Source: Climacteris rufus
Lineage: Eukaryota; Chordata; Aves; Passeriformes; Climacteridae
Length of the DNA stretch: 64,000 bases
Assembly (NCBI GenBank): GCA_013398175.1
Contig: VZRZ01002252.1
Span: 1,316-65,315, forward strand
Reading direction: 5' to 3'
Shown: positions 1 to 12,500 of the stretch, piece after piece
Layout of the letters: each line of letters begins with the position of its first letter
Numbering within the stretch: the stretch's first letter is position 1
Notes under the pieces: model-generated
What the model was told of the DNA's origin: nothing
What the model saw: only the letters and a program-made list of their open reading frames with translations
Database searches by the model: none
Position numbers and translations under genes: made by a program

Positions 1-672
1 GGCAAACCAGGGTCACTCCCAGAATAACGCTGAGCGGCCTCGAGCAGGCCCCCGGAGCCAGCGTTATTCACTCTCCCTAATACTCCTCAGTCTTTCTACT
101 TCTCCCTAAGCTCAGCCACCAGTGAAAGCAGGTCGTTCACCTGGTCGCATCGCAAGCATGCTTCTTCTGCAATGCAGCCTGATACCGCTGATAAGCTCAA
201 ACACTCCACACAGGAGTGTGGACAGACCCATCCTTTTTGGAGGTTTCTGTTTGACTATATACACTTGTGGTAGCCACAGTTTTTAATTGTGTAAAAACCA
301 TTACTAATGAAAAACCAAAACTCTATACCAACCAACAACCAAAACACAACAATTAACAAACTAAAACCCCCCCTAGCAGTAAACATACAGCCCTGCCTGC
401 TTGTCCTGCCTGCGCAAACTATCGCGCAAACTACCATGCAAACTGCCACACCACGCCCTCAGAGGCGTGCCACGCCCCTGTTCGCCTGTGCTCCAGGTCG
501 CCACACTCCCTAGGGCCGTTTTTAAACCTCCCATCCGCTCTCCCAAGGCAGCCCTGCCCTGGGTGATTCAGGAGAGCCCAAGAAGGAATAAACAGACCCA
601 CATGCTCAGAGTGTTTTTAAACCTCCCAGCCGCTCTCCTGAGGAAGCCCCGCCTAGGGTGACTCAGGAGAAT
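1..672. other. GC-rich repeat-like segment, family unknown
   Basis: This stretch is much richer in GC and CpG than the AT-rich DNA after it, and the change falls near 672. It contains a C-run at 367-374, a series of short GCGCAAACTA-like repeats near 420-445, an AATAAA at 587-592 and a direct repeat at 518-670. This make-up resembles a retroelement LTR or the region beside one, but I find no TG...CA ends and the left side is cut by the window edge. Short reading frames exist on both strands but none looks like a known protein. It could instead be a decayed 5' exon or CpG-rich region. The family call is open. Confidence 0.4.
518..670 (+). repeat. Imperfect direct repeat, two 58-bp units 95 bp apart
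   Basis: Unit 1 is 518-575 and unit 2 is 613-670. Both begin GTTTTTAAACCTCCCA and end TCAGGAGA. By eye they differ at about 8 of 58 positions, with a 37-bp spacer that includes AATAAACAGACCC. The arrangement suggests an old tandem duplication inside the GC-rich segment. Confidence 0.8.
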
Positions 673-3600
673 TTTCACAAAGGCTAGACAAATAATTTCC
701 ATTTGAAATTTTACTTCTTTAACCCTTGAAATGTAGCAAGTGCTTTGGCACTGACAGAAGGCTGACCTGCATGCCAATATAGGTCTTTTCCTGCTCTTAC
801 CTACCAGTCTGCTATTGCCTTCATATTTTGGGGGTAGCTGTAAGATCTGTTTAACATTTATGACTCATCTTTCTTAATACTAAGTTGCCAACAATCTGGA
901 TCTCAGTGAAAAATACATTTGATTCAGTTTTGCTCCATCACTGTAAGTGCCTGATAAAATACCATGTCTCCTTGCTAGTGTTTGACATTTCAGTTTTACT
1001 ATGGTTCATCCTGCAAGAAGAAAGTAATTTCAAGAATGAATTTCTGAGAGCAGACAGAGCTCTTCTAGAGGGGAAACAGCTTGTCTGACAGTGACAAAGT
1101 TACCCATTATCTACACCACATATTAGCTAGAGAAAGAAAAAGAATATTCCCATCTTAAATTTCAGTATGTTACATAGTGTAATGATTGTTCTGAAAAATT
1201 ATTTGTGGCCTATAACTACAGCAATATATTCCAAGAATGAAGGAGTGATGAAAGTTGGAAAGAAGTTCATCTTCCAAGTGAGAAAGTCTGAAATCCAGGC
1301 AGGACATTTAAACTTTTTAGATTTAACTGGCTCCCCAAAAGATTGATAATGAAGATTCAGACCCCTTTACAAATTTCTTAGGTTTGTGTAGGTCTAAGTA
1401 GATATCAAACTGATTTTAGGCATTGTCTTTCATGGAACTCTCAGAATTGTGCTGCTTGGTCAGACCACACTTTGAAGGTCCTGATGTTGAGTAGATCAGC
1501 CTGTCATTTGTAATGGGAGCCTCTGGGTATTGCATACCATAGTACACACACTTACAACAGTGAAACAATTTCCCTGAAAATACAAGGTCTTGACAGCCAA
1601 ATAGTAGAAAAGGCTAGAGAATCATAAATATTAAGCAGACCTTACATCTACTTAGCAGAGAGACCGTAACTAGGCTCCCAAAGCAGTATAGTCTTATTCA
1701 AACAGCACTCTGTCGAAGTTAATTATCCTGGACATTTTTCTGCACAGCTAATTAGCCAGACTAAAGCACCATGGTTATACTCTGAAGCCAGTGGTACCTT
1801 CATGTTGTATGGATCTGAAATTGCTTACTCAGGACTTTATCCTATTAACAATTCATTACCCAAATTTATTCCTACTTGCCATTAGTGATCATTCTACTCA
1901 GGGCATCTTCTCATACCATACAGAAAGACTAAATGCAGGTACAGTATGTCAGTGTTTTAAAGCCATACATCTATATACTAAAATAAGATTATTTTTTCAG
2001 CATTTACAATGTGTATACTCACCTGTAGGACTTATTTCATTCTAAGCCTTAATATTGAGATGCTGTCCTGAAACACGAGTCTGCCTCTTCAACTGACTGA
2101 ATAAATCTGTATTTATTTTAAAAGACATTATAGCATTAGATATTCTTTTTCACTATGGATGATTCTTTTGTTAATCTAATCAATCCCTTGCATATAATGA
2201 TTTGAAATGATCATAAGTCCTGTGAGTTAAAGATATTTCTTGTGAAAGGAGTTTTATTTTAGCATTTTGAATAGCCTTTCATTTTTATGCCTGTTTCATT
2301 CATTACAAGAAAGGTTAAGTGGAATCTCATTTGGCTACTTTCCCCCTTCTCCTCTTGCAAAGATACATTTACTACTCTAGTGTTCCTGTCTTTTATGACT
2401 ATAAAATGTTGATTGTGATATTTACTTCCTTATTTTTAACTTTCATGGGTTATAAGACCATGTGAAAAACTTCAGGTTTGCACATCCTGGTTGTGGAAAA
2501 ATATTTCTAAATTAGACTTAAGTGTACTCTATATAAAACCAATGCCTCTCTTCCCTGTAAGCACCTCAGTAATTTCATGGGTTTTAATTCAGGCTTACGG
2601 CATTTATTCCTAGGAATGGAGGGAGAATGGTGCCTCTGTCTATACTGAAAACCTGATCTCTTCATGTCTGTGGTGTGAAAGAATTTCTTTGTGTTTTTTC
2701 TCTCTTTGTTATCCCTTTCTGAACACATTCTGATTCTGTTATAACCATTGCTCAGTCAATGTTCTGAGAAAATGGCTAATGTGAAACAGCATCGCATTGC
2801 AAATTTATCTTTGGGTTGTATCATTGTTATATATGCATATATCATCCATGTCTTGCCATTATTTTATATTTCACTGAGATACTGGCTGAAGGTTTTATGA
2901 AAATGCATATAGTCTCTATTATAACAAGGAATGGAAAGATTTTGATATATTTGACCATGGAAGAGAATTTATTAACAAAGTCAGAGACCAGAAAATGCAT
3001 GACCCCGCTGGAAGAAATTGTGCCAACAGTGTTCCCACGTCTAACCACTGACAAATCTTGACATGTCAGTAAACTGGGACAACAAAAGAGAGAAGGATAG
3101 ACAAAGCAACACACTGTAAATGAAACCCTAGAACAAATCCTGTATAAAACAATAGGAATCTGTGAGTATGAAATGTGATGGTGCAAAGTACAGAGGCACC
3201 TAAAGTTTTCCTGGACATTCTTCCAAAGCAAGGGAAAACTGAAGATATCTTTAACTTTGCTTGTGTAGGTAAGAAAAGTAGTAGTTTTTTGGGGGACAGT
3301 TCTATTTTTTAATTGCTTTCAGCTTGCTTCCACAGAGTAGCCTTGGAGTGTGTCCTACCTTTACATGAAGCATGGGGGAATGCTTCAAGTTTAGCTCTGA
3401 TTGCCTTCATAGGAACTTTGCAACTGAGTTTTTTCTGCAGTAATTAGAGGAGATGCACTGCTCTAAAGCAGAATTTTGGGACAATAATTTGCTTGCAAAA
3501 CACATAGGCTGTTCTACAAGACAATATATTAGATAATTATCTAGTGAACTTCTCAAAAACATCCAGTTCAATAGTTTCCAAAAATGACTTTGTCACAATT

Positions 3601-6600
3601 TAGATTAATAGGAACTTACTATAACAAGGGGCTTTTTTTTTTTTTTAAGAAAAAGGATAACAATCCATAAAAATATTTTTTCAAAAAATTCCCCCAATTT
3701 CTTTTACAAACCAACTAACACCATTGCTTTTTGGATAGATTCACAGCAAATAAAATGTATAAGTTGAGTCACCCCATTTTCTGAACCATTAAATCCAGGT
3801 TTAGTTTTAAATTCTTTAGTACAGAGTTTTCACTTACACAAAAAATGTATTGCCTATTTTTTCCTGAAGCTGCCATTCTTAAAACACTTCTAAGAAGCAT
3901 CATTATTTTCCAAGTTACTGAATGCTGTGCTGTAAGATATGCAACGCTTTACATATATTAGTAAGTTCTTAGCCAGAAAACTACTGGTTAGTCAAATATA
4001 TGGCTTAAATCTACCTTTATTAGTACTTGAAGTTTAAAATTTTTTATCCACGTTATCAGGAATCACCGAGTTAGTAATTTGTGATTGCTCAGAAGAAAGA
4101 TAGGAAAAGGTACTAAGGAAATTTGTGAATTTAATTTGGACCTGATTTGCCAAGAGCAGTTATGCTACAAGTGTGTTCTTAATGCTAAAGAGAGTAGAAA
4201 ACAAGAGAGACAGATAAAATACTGCTAAAAAGTAAGGACAGCATGAGTTCATAGCATAGTATTTCTTCTGCTGTAAAATTTATTTCTTACTATCTTTTGA
4301 TGTCATATTTTTAATAGAACATAACTCCCAACATTTTACAATTTGATTAATACCTTCTAGACTATGATGTTTTAAGAAGACAAAGTGGGTATCACTCTCC
4401 TCCTTCTTTTCTTCTGTGAGTTAAAGGTTAAAAGTTTATACAAGTTCCAAAAATTACCAGGTAAATCCAGGGAGTAAAAACAAATCAGTGAAAATTTATT
4501 GTGGAGACACCATCTCTTGTTGGAAAATTCTCCTGGCTATGGACTGGTAGAAGTTAGGAGACTATTTTAGATGCATATCACTACCTGGAAGAGTTTTCTT
4601 CCAGCACATCTTCAACTATTGTCGTGACACTGGGCCTTTGAATTTTGTGATGTAAACAATTTTAATTGTTAATCTGTAGGCTGAGATGAAGCAAAACATT
4701 TTGTTATCAATTTAACTTCGGCACAAAGATATCCTATTTATTTTGCTGGAACTGCTCAAATATTTGAATACATATTTAAGTTCATTTTTTTACTTTTACA
4801 ATAATTTGGCAGCTGTCACAACAAATATAGTCTCACACTTTTAAAAACTAATGCTTTTACTAAATCATGTTGTTGAAGGGGTCAAACATATGAAAAAATT
4901 TAAATCCTTGGTACTAATTAATGAAATGGCATTTTGCATGTTTTACTTAAATAATTAATAGATAATATTTGCGTAATTTTCTAACAGATTTCAGGTTGCA
5001 GCTGGCATCTTTTAAATATTATATAACTATTAATTTAGTGTAAAATATGGTAAATGATATAGCAAAATGCTTTAAAATCTATGCCAATCTCTTAAATGTT
5101 TATATAATTATCTCTAAATTATCATATGTTGTAAGAACTTCAACATTTTTCCATAAGATATCAATCTGCCAATGGCTTGTGACAAATTAACATAGTGATA
5201 TCTTCTATAGTTAGTAAAAATCTATATGTTTGCATAGTCTTTTTATAGCAATGGTTGAGCTTATATTTTTTAATTCAGCTTAGTAAGAATACTGAGTTAT
5301 TGTCTTATACAGCATGATCAGGTATTGTTTGTTTCTTTCACATATGAAAGGCTTTCTAAACAATCTAAAGTACAGACCTTGAATTCTCAAGATGAACAGT
5401 GGGATTTGAAGATATTTGGCGCTGTTTTGACTTTTTCCTCACTGAAATTGGCTGCAAAACTCCCATCAATCCTGGAAACTACAAATTTGCATGTGTTCAA
5501 AGTGCATTCAGACAAATACCAGGAAGATAAATATACCTGTGGGCTATTAAACACTATGTCTGCAGTAATAACTAATCAGAGGCATGGAGCTCAACTTTGA
5601 GTGTCAGCATGAGACAGCCCACACTGTTGAATTCTTAACCTGGTCCCTGTCACAGTCCAGGAGGGAGTAACGGAGCGCTGCCCCCTGCTCACTCCCTGCT
5701 GCTGGATGTGGTTGTCCCATTGGTATCCTGGGGTGGGCAGTTGTTATGTATGGCATTTCTAACAAGTCCAGTGGTCCTGTAGCTTGACAGTGCTGCTCAT
5801 TGTGAGTAAACCACACAAGATAGATATGCCTTTGTTCAGTGCAGGACAGACACAAAGCCTGTTGATATCAGGCACTTCACATTCTCTACAAAAGTGATTC
5901 ATACTCCTCAGAGCTGTGCTGGTGGGAAGACCTCCTGATATACAAAAAGTGAACAGAGAGAGGAAGTGCAGTTCACCCTGGAGGTCCTTTTACTGCAAAT
6001 GGGTTTCCCCAAAGCCTTTGTTAAGCTTTCATTCAACTCTGGACTGACAATGACAGGTGTGAGATATTCTCCCTTGAGGGTAGATTCTCTGAGGATATGC
6101 TGCAGTAAGAGAGAGAGAAGTTCTTGTGTAGAGTTAGCCCTACATTTCCCACTTCCTATGCCAAAATAAATATCAGGCTTCAATTTTCACTCATAACTCA
6201 GTCCTCCTTTATGAAAAAGTCACATTCAAACAAGCAAATCAGGTATACTAAGGAAGACATTATTTTGTATGTATTCCCACACCAGACATGTGGCTTTTTA
6301 TTCATACTAAGTCTGTGGGCATTCTTTAGCTTCCTAAATTAAAGAAAAAACCAGTATTGAAATTACATGAATGAAAATAATGCATTAGTCATCAAAAACA
6401 AAATGAAAGCACTCTTTTTACATTATTTCTTTTCTTTCCAGTAAATAAAAGATATTATTGCATCATTTGGCACATGCACATTGTTTGTAAATACTTAAAT
6501 TGGTTTATATTAATCTGCATCGTTCAATTTGCACTGTGCATGCACTGTGGAACTGAAACTGTTCTGACTGTTGCCAACAAGTTTTTGGTTCCTTTTATCG

Positions 6601-8859
6601 CTGTGTAACTATTCAGGACATAAGGTCAGTACTGCTAAGCCAAGCAGACAAATTTGTTAGTACAAGGATGAGATATCTTTATTGTCATTTAAAGGTTTCT
6701 ATTCCTGTCGAGCTTAGAAAAGCACTTCAAGCACCATTTTGTCTATTTGAAACTTTTTTACCAAATGTATAATTTGTGATTATTGCTAATTATTGCTAAT
6801 CCTTTCAGGATGCCATGGAAAAATCTGCCTTCTACTAACACCATGTCACGTTCTATGCACTTTTCTTTTAGACTCTGCTAAAGGACATACATCCCACTAT
6901 CAGAATGGGGTGATGTATGCCCTCAGTTGTGTGACTTTCTCATAATCTCCAAGCTATCTGTAATAATGTATTAATTCTGTAAGAACAGGGACTTTCTTAT
7001 TCTGCAATATTTGCAAAGAAACACCAGCAAAATGTATCTGAAAATTGATTGAATAGATATAATGTGATTTGAATTGTTATTTAATGGCTTGTGCTATAGG
7101 ATCCTCTTAGAGAGGAGGAATGTTCCACAACCTGTCTTAACCCTGTGTAGCACTAATGTCTCATACCGGATTCAGCAAAACTTCTAAGCATTTGTGTAAC
7201 TTTCCATATATGATTAGCCCTGGTACTTGTATAAAGAAAAGTTTGTAGTCTCACATAAACATTTATGAGAAATGCATTAAAATATGTTCTAAAGTTGTGA
7301 CTTGAGGTACACGTTAACCAATTTTTATGGGGGAGCTTACTTCAGTGAGTAAATACAGCTTTGCTTTCCACTACATTTTTGGTAGAAACAGCTGATTCTG
7401 GAGAATACAGTAAAAAGGCTCCTAACATCATCAAAAACATTTTGGCTGTGGTTAGGTTTTTTTCTTACTTTTGTAGGAATGCATTCTTTGGTGAATATTC
7501 TGAAATATTCACCTATCTTGACTCCAGTCATTCTACAGTAGTAATATAAACATCATGTTTTGAATTATGATCAAAGATGTACAAAGGCAGATTTTAGCTC
7601 CAATGGAAGGAGTCTATTTAATCAAAGTGCTATTTCAAGGCCTGCACAATTGACAATAAAAGGAGAGAGCCCTGTAGTCATAATTTTGTACTAGATTGTT
7701 CATCGTGGAATAAATATATTGGTTAGAAAATTACAAATTTGCATTTGTTTCAGTAGACTTGAAATCATTAGAGGCACCAAAATAATAGTTCTTTGTGGAT
7801 TTCTTTAAACCTGTTGAAGGTATCCAAGCAGAATATCATGTAATTGCTTATTGTCCTTAATGAAATTTCAAGTCCTTTCACATCTCATGTAAATAATAGT
7901 AAAACCAAATAACTTAATTTATTTGTTATTGATGTTTTGTTCATTTAGTCATGAGCAGCAGAAAGGGAGCATATGGGTATGGAGAAACCTGAGGACATGT
8001 GAATAAAGTGGTGACTGTGTTCTTAATAAAATTCAGAGCTGTTCAACTACAATTGGCTGTTTATCAATTACAATTAACAGTAGAATTCTCTCAAAAGCAG
8101 TACTAATTAGGGAAAAATGATGAGAATTATAAGGTACTCTGAAATCCAGTGTTGAATGTACTGGCTTAACCTTTTCTGTGAAAAAACATGAGACAGATTT
8201 TGCTTCCTACTCTCCAGATCTAAGTATATACTATAGTAAATATCAGAAACAAATGTTCAATTGATATTTTGTCTGATTTAGAGTGAAGATTTAATTTCAT
8301 AATCTACAAGCTATATTATATACTTGCAGGTATTCCTATTATATGAGGTAATTCTTTCATTCCTTGTTCCAATAACTAAATGAATTCGATTTACTTCATG
8401 AAATAAACGTTATTGTATTTTCATTCAATTTGTTAATTGTTCAATAAATAACATCAATAATCCTAGAGAGATGTTACCATATCTTGGAAAGACTGAATCC
8501 TTAGCCATTCCTCTCTATTTTAGCCACACCTATTGCCCCCAAGAAAACAAGGATTGAGGTTGAGCAGATCTCCCCAACCTGTTGTGAAAGTTTTGCATTT
8601 TGCTTGAAAATTTTTTTTGCTTCCACTTGGCTTAAACAAACTAATCACAAGATCACCTAAATCTTATATATGTTTGAGTACCAGCAAAAGGATGATATTC
8701 TCTATGTATTTCCATGGTTCAACTCAACAGATTTTATAAGAAAGGAAGGAAAAAACAATATTGTCACACAGGAATTGTGTCTATATCTTTTGTTAAAAAC
8801 TGCTGCTTTCTTTTTCTTTCTACTATCTCTTTTTTCTTTTTTTTTTTTTTTTGAGGTGG
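673..8859. other. AT-rich stretch without recognisable genes
   Basis: No gene, RNA or recognisable transposon was found. There is a T-run near 3634-3647, a pyrimidine-rich run at 8808-8852 just before LTR B1, and a 10-bp perfect hairpin at 7490-7513 (loop CTGA). The longest open frames (for example 2842-3231 minus and 2816-3061 plus) overlap each other, lack splice context and have low-complexity composition, so I do not call them genes. A slightly GC-richer patch at 5600-5900 has no recognisable identity. Confidence 0.6.
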
Positions 8860-8924
8860 TGTTGCCTGAAAAGGCTAGCCCAAAAACTGAGACTAGTCAG
8901 GAGTAAGGGAATAAAAGGTGGGTA

Positions 8925-8930
8925 TTTATT
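8925..8930 (-). terminator. Poly(A) signal of LTR B1
   Basis: AATAAA on the minus strand, in the context GAATAAATACCCACCT. The corresponding place in LTR B2 reads GAATAAATGTACCT. Confidence 0.55.
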
Positions 8931-9020
8931 CAAAAGGCCTTCCAAGGTACACTTAGGGCAAACAATGCCCCCCTAGGGGCATCACCCAAAATGGATGATG
9001 AGTCATGAGTTCTCCACACA

Positions 9021-9026
9021 TTTATA
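9021..9026 (-). promoter_or_regulatory. TATA box of LTR B1
   Basis: TATAAA on the minus strand lies about 95 bp upstream of the AATAAA of the same LTR. The flanking bases CCTATAAATGTG closely match CCCATAAATGTG in LTR B2 at 30986. Confidence 0.5.
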
Positions 9027-9425
9027 GGTTTGGTCCATTTGCATATCAGCATAAATGCACCAATTAAAACTTTGCAATTTCCCCCTAGCTCCCCTAGCTC
9101 ACTTCCCCCCCGTTGCCTTGACCTTTGCAGTTCTGGATGTTGTCATTCTTTTGTAGATAGTTCTCACATTCGTCTATGTAAACATGGCCATGTTATTGTA
9201 ACTGTATCTTATCATTTACATTCCTTTCTCCTGGACACAGAACTTTGATGGACATTTCCTTTGACCACTGGGATTGGGGGAGGAAGAACTCATTTCCTCC
9301 AATGAATAGTGATTTCTAAATGTATATAAAATAAAGAAGGCGGGTCTTGCTCACCCCTTTCCTGCTCTTTCCTCCTTGCTGGTAACAGGTGTCTCTGTCT
9401 CTTCTTTTGTGTCATTACTGCAACA

Positions 9426-9443
9426 CCCTCCCCACACCCCCCC
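9426..9443 (-). promoter_or_regulatory. Polypurine-like tract next to LTR B1
   Basis: On the minus strand this reads GGGGGGGTGTGGGGAGGG and abuts the TG that starts the LTR. Retroviruses prime plus-strand DNA synthesis at such a tract just before the 3' LTR. Two T residues interrupt it, so it is either an atypical or a decayed tract. Confidence 0.45.
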
Positions 9444-9448
9444 GCTTT

Positions 9449-9560
9449 AGAAGCTTGGGCCTGGGCAGTCTAAGCGTCCTTGAAGAGCAAGACCAGAGAG
9501 GCATTGTTATGTCTATCTTAGCATGAGAGAACCACAGCTAACAGGCTGTGAAGCATCTCA
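9449..9560 (-). mobile_element. Possible remnant of retroviral internal sequence
   Basis: If 9426-9443 is a polypurine tract, the sequence just beyond it should be the 3' end of a provirus interior. This segment is GC-richer than what follows but has no recognisable env or other reading frame. Its outer boundary is a guess based on the drop in GC. Confidence 0.25.
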
Positions 9561-12500
9561 GAGTTACACATTAGGCAATACAGAATTTGAAAAAATATAA
9601 GGGTTAAAACCTAAGGCAACAGTGGAACTTTGGCTTTACTTCTGAAATTTTAAACTGAAACTCAACACAATCACAAATTACTTAAAAATGCATATATCTT
9701 TAAGAATTTTCTAAGTCATTTAAATGGAGCCTAGTGCTAAAATTAAGCTTATAACTGAAGTATCTGGTACTAAAATACATCAATTTTTGATGGATAGAAT
9801 AATTTAAGAAAAGCAGATGTATCTTGAGTTTAGATCTAATGGCAGGTCAGCCATTTTGATTACTCTGCACATCCCCTTGAACAAGAGCTCTTGAATGTTG
9901 CAATTTCTATAAGTGCTCTGCAACTGTCAATATACATCAGAAAAAATACTACAATTGAAATTGGTTGCAGGCTTAATACTGTCTGCAACTGCCATATTTT
10001 ACATAGGTGTAAAAACAAAATCTCTTCTGTACCTGAAATAGTTGTATTTAAAGCAGAAAGGAGTAGGGGTTATCAGTCCCCAACAAAATTTTCTCAACAC
10101 TTTGGACAGTGAGTTTCAGAGATCTCCTTTCAAACCTATTTCTAGTTTCTGTTCTAAACTCAAAATATTTGCAAGCCCCCAACATTCCGCCAGCCTTTTA
10201 CTAATGGAATATACTGATTTTTAAAATAGAGCAGTGAGATTATCTTGTAGATTTACTAACTAAAAAAACAGAGTTGTCCAACATAATTTGGACCCTTGTA
10301 ATTTATAATAGCTTCCACTCTCTATAAACAACTATGGAACAGGGCATGGTCAGTCTCAACTGAAAAGTTGTATAAAAGACCCTGATGCCCACTGAAAATC
10401 CCAATTTTTTTCACTTAAGGGATCCTAGATGCGCATATTGTGCAGATTCTCAGAAGATGTAACTTGTTGTTAATCCACAACAATCTACCTATAGAGATAC
10501 AAGATGTGTCATCTGAAGACCTGAAACAAACATCAAGGATTCACAGTAGATATAAAATTGAACTTGGCATCTTTGTCCTTCAAGTTACTCTGTACATCTT
10601 CTGGCCTGCAGTTCTTTGCTCCTGGCTTTGGCCACTCTATAGCAAAACCCAAAAGCTTGACCGAGTGCTTTAAGCATTTTACATATGGGCAAATATAAGG
10701 ATTGTGCTAAGACAACAAAATTCTTTATACATATGAATGGACCTGCAAAAAACATCTTTCTCCTAATTTATTTCTAAGGCCTTGGTAAATGAGACATGAC
10801 ACTACAGGAGGTAGTCACCTTGCAGGTACTTCGTGGAAAAATGTGTCCTGTACAAAATGCTAATAGAAATGTATTCTTTTCTGCTTTTCTGGATTCACAC
10901 AAGGACTTCTAACTTATTGAACTTATTAAGCTCGTGAGTTAGGAGGCAGACAATATTTTATACTTTTCCTTTTATTATAAATGAATTCCCCTCACGATTT
11001 AGCTGATTACAGTTTTAAAATGAAAATGTCTGATTTATTGCAAATAGTGTACCGAAAAATGTAAAGACTGACTTGTTTGAGAGTTAAGATTAATTCCAGA
11101 ATTTTGGCAGGAGGAGCTTTCTTCAGCTGTCTTATTATGGGCAAGATTGAAGTCTCCTGACATATTCTCATGTCTCAGAGATTCTCATTAAAAGAAGTTA
11201 TAGGAACTGAATATAAGATAGAAGATTTTGCACTTCGTTTATTTCAGCACAAGCGTTTTGCACTAAATCTTTTTTTTTTCCAACAATCTGGTCTAATGTA
11301 GAAACTATCAGGCACTCCACTTTCTTTTAAGCGTGATGAAAATGGCTCACTGCTTTTTGTCTGTTACAATAGGCACCATTAAAATTCTTCAGCCAACACC
11401 CCACTACTTGCAATAACCACAACATCCTCCTGTATTTAGAATGTTGTGACACTTGATGAATGCCAAACTCTTCATATCTCCAAATCTATTAACATATAAA
11501 GAATATTATTTCTTTTGCATCAAGATGCTGCAGGAACTGTACTAATAAAGTGTTGATAGGATAAATCAGTTTTACTTCCCACTATCATGCCATACTTCTG
11601 GCAACACAGACAAAGACTGTGAGAAGATATCCTCCTTCCTCCTCCAGTGATGACTGAGATCCATCACTGCCAAAATGTACCTGTATTACTGTAGCAAGCA
11701 AAGAAAGGGAGATAGTTGTAGGTTACAGCTGCAGATAAGGGGTACCAGTAGCATTAGCAGAGCCATGAGTTACCACTTCATTACATGAAAGTGGATCTCA
11801 AGTGTTTGTCCCAGATATTGAGTTGTCTCTTCATGGAGCCTCTATTATGCACGAAGAAAAAAGCCACAGCCTTTCCTCTCTTTCTACTGTTTCTACCTCC
11901 CCTACATAGTGGGATTTCTTTAGAAATTTTGAGGTCGACAAGAAGAGCCTTCTATGAGACTGCCTATCTAAGAATATGCCAGAAAATTGCTGTCAAATGT
12001 GCTACGATGTGTGAGGACACTTACAGAGAGACTGAAGAGGACAATAGAAATGTAGTATGTGGTTCACCAACAGAATGAAAAAGAGATTCTTCATCTCCTG
12101 GGAATAAATGGAATTATAATGTCCTAAACATGAAGGTGTATCTGACAGAAAATTTGTCAGTGAAAGGAAAGGTGATGAAGAAAACACAAGACTTATATTG
12201 AGGAAGCATATTAAATGAAGAAACAAAGCATGAAATCTCCTTTATTAAGATAAAGAAAATATTGAGCTTTAAATCTAAAAGCAAAGCAAAATGTCTATGA
12301 ACCTTACATTTGTGATTTTTTTTATGAACCCTAGTCTGAGATCCCAGTATAATGATCAGAATGAGTGGATGCAAAGAAACGAAAAAGAAATCAAATGGGT
12401 TCAAATCCTTCACTTTAGCAAGATGCAGTCCTTATTGAACTGAAAGGAATAACGACTAGAGGATTTGATCTGCTCTGAGGACACAAAACAGCTACATCCT

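Larger units (their letters stand above)
8860..9425 (-). mobile_element. Endogenous retrovirus LTR (B1), probably a 3' LTR
   Basis: The element has the terminal pair TGTTGC (8860) and GCAACA (9425), a 6-bp inverted repeat beginning TG and ending CA. Read on the minus strand it has a TATAAA box at 9021-9026, an AATAAA poly(A) signal at 8925-8930 and then about 65 bp to the end, which is a normal U3-R-U5 order. A G-rich polypurine-like tract lies immediately upstream of U3 (9426-9443), as expected for a 3' LTR joined to internal retroviral sequence. No target-site duplication is visible at the two LTR edges, which fits a 3' LTR better than a solo LTR. A TATATAAA and AATAAAG on the plus strand near 9321-9334 allow the opposite orientation, but its spacing is worse. 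Class is unassigned. Confidence 0.7.

Noticed and set aside
2842..3231. 129-codon minus-strand open frame
   Set aside because: Overlaps an 81-codon plus-strand frame, has no recognisable domain or splice context, and its Ile/Phe/Ser/Cys-heavy composition is what AT-rich DNA gives by chance.
3182..3268. Short plus frame starting MVQSTEAPKVF ending at GTAAGA, exon-like
   Set aside because: The donor looks fair, but there is no pyrimidine tract or acceptor upstream, and an in-frame stop lies just before the ATG.
7490..7513. 10-bp perfect hairpin with 4-nt loop
   Set aside because: Short and AT-rich; hairpins of this size are expected by chance in 64 kb, and nothing around it suggests a microRNA precursor or terminator.
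9321..9334. TATATAAA plus AATAAAG on the plus strand within LTR B1, suggesting the opposite orientation
   Set aside because: The two signals overlap, leaving no room for a normal R region, whereas the minus strand has properly spaced TATA, poly(A) signal and a polypurine-like tract.
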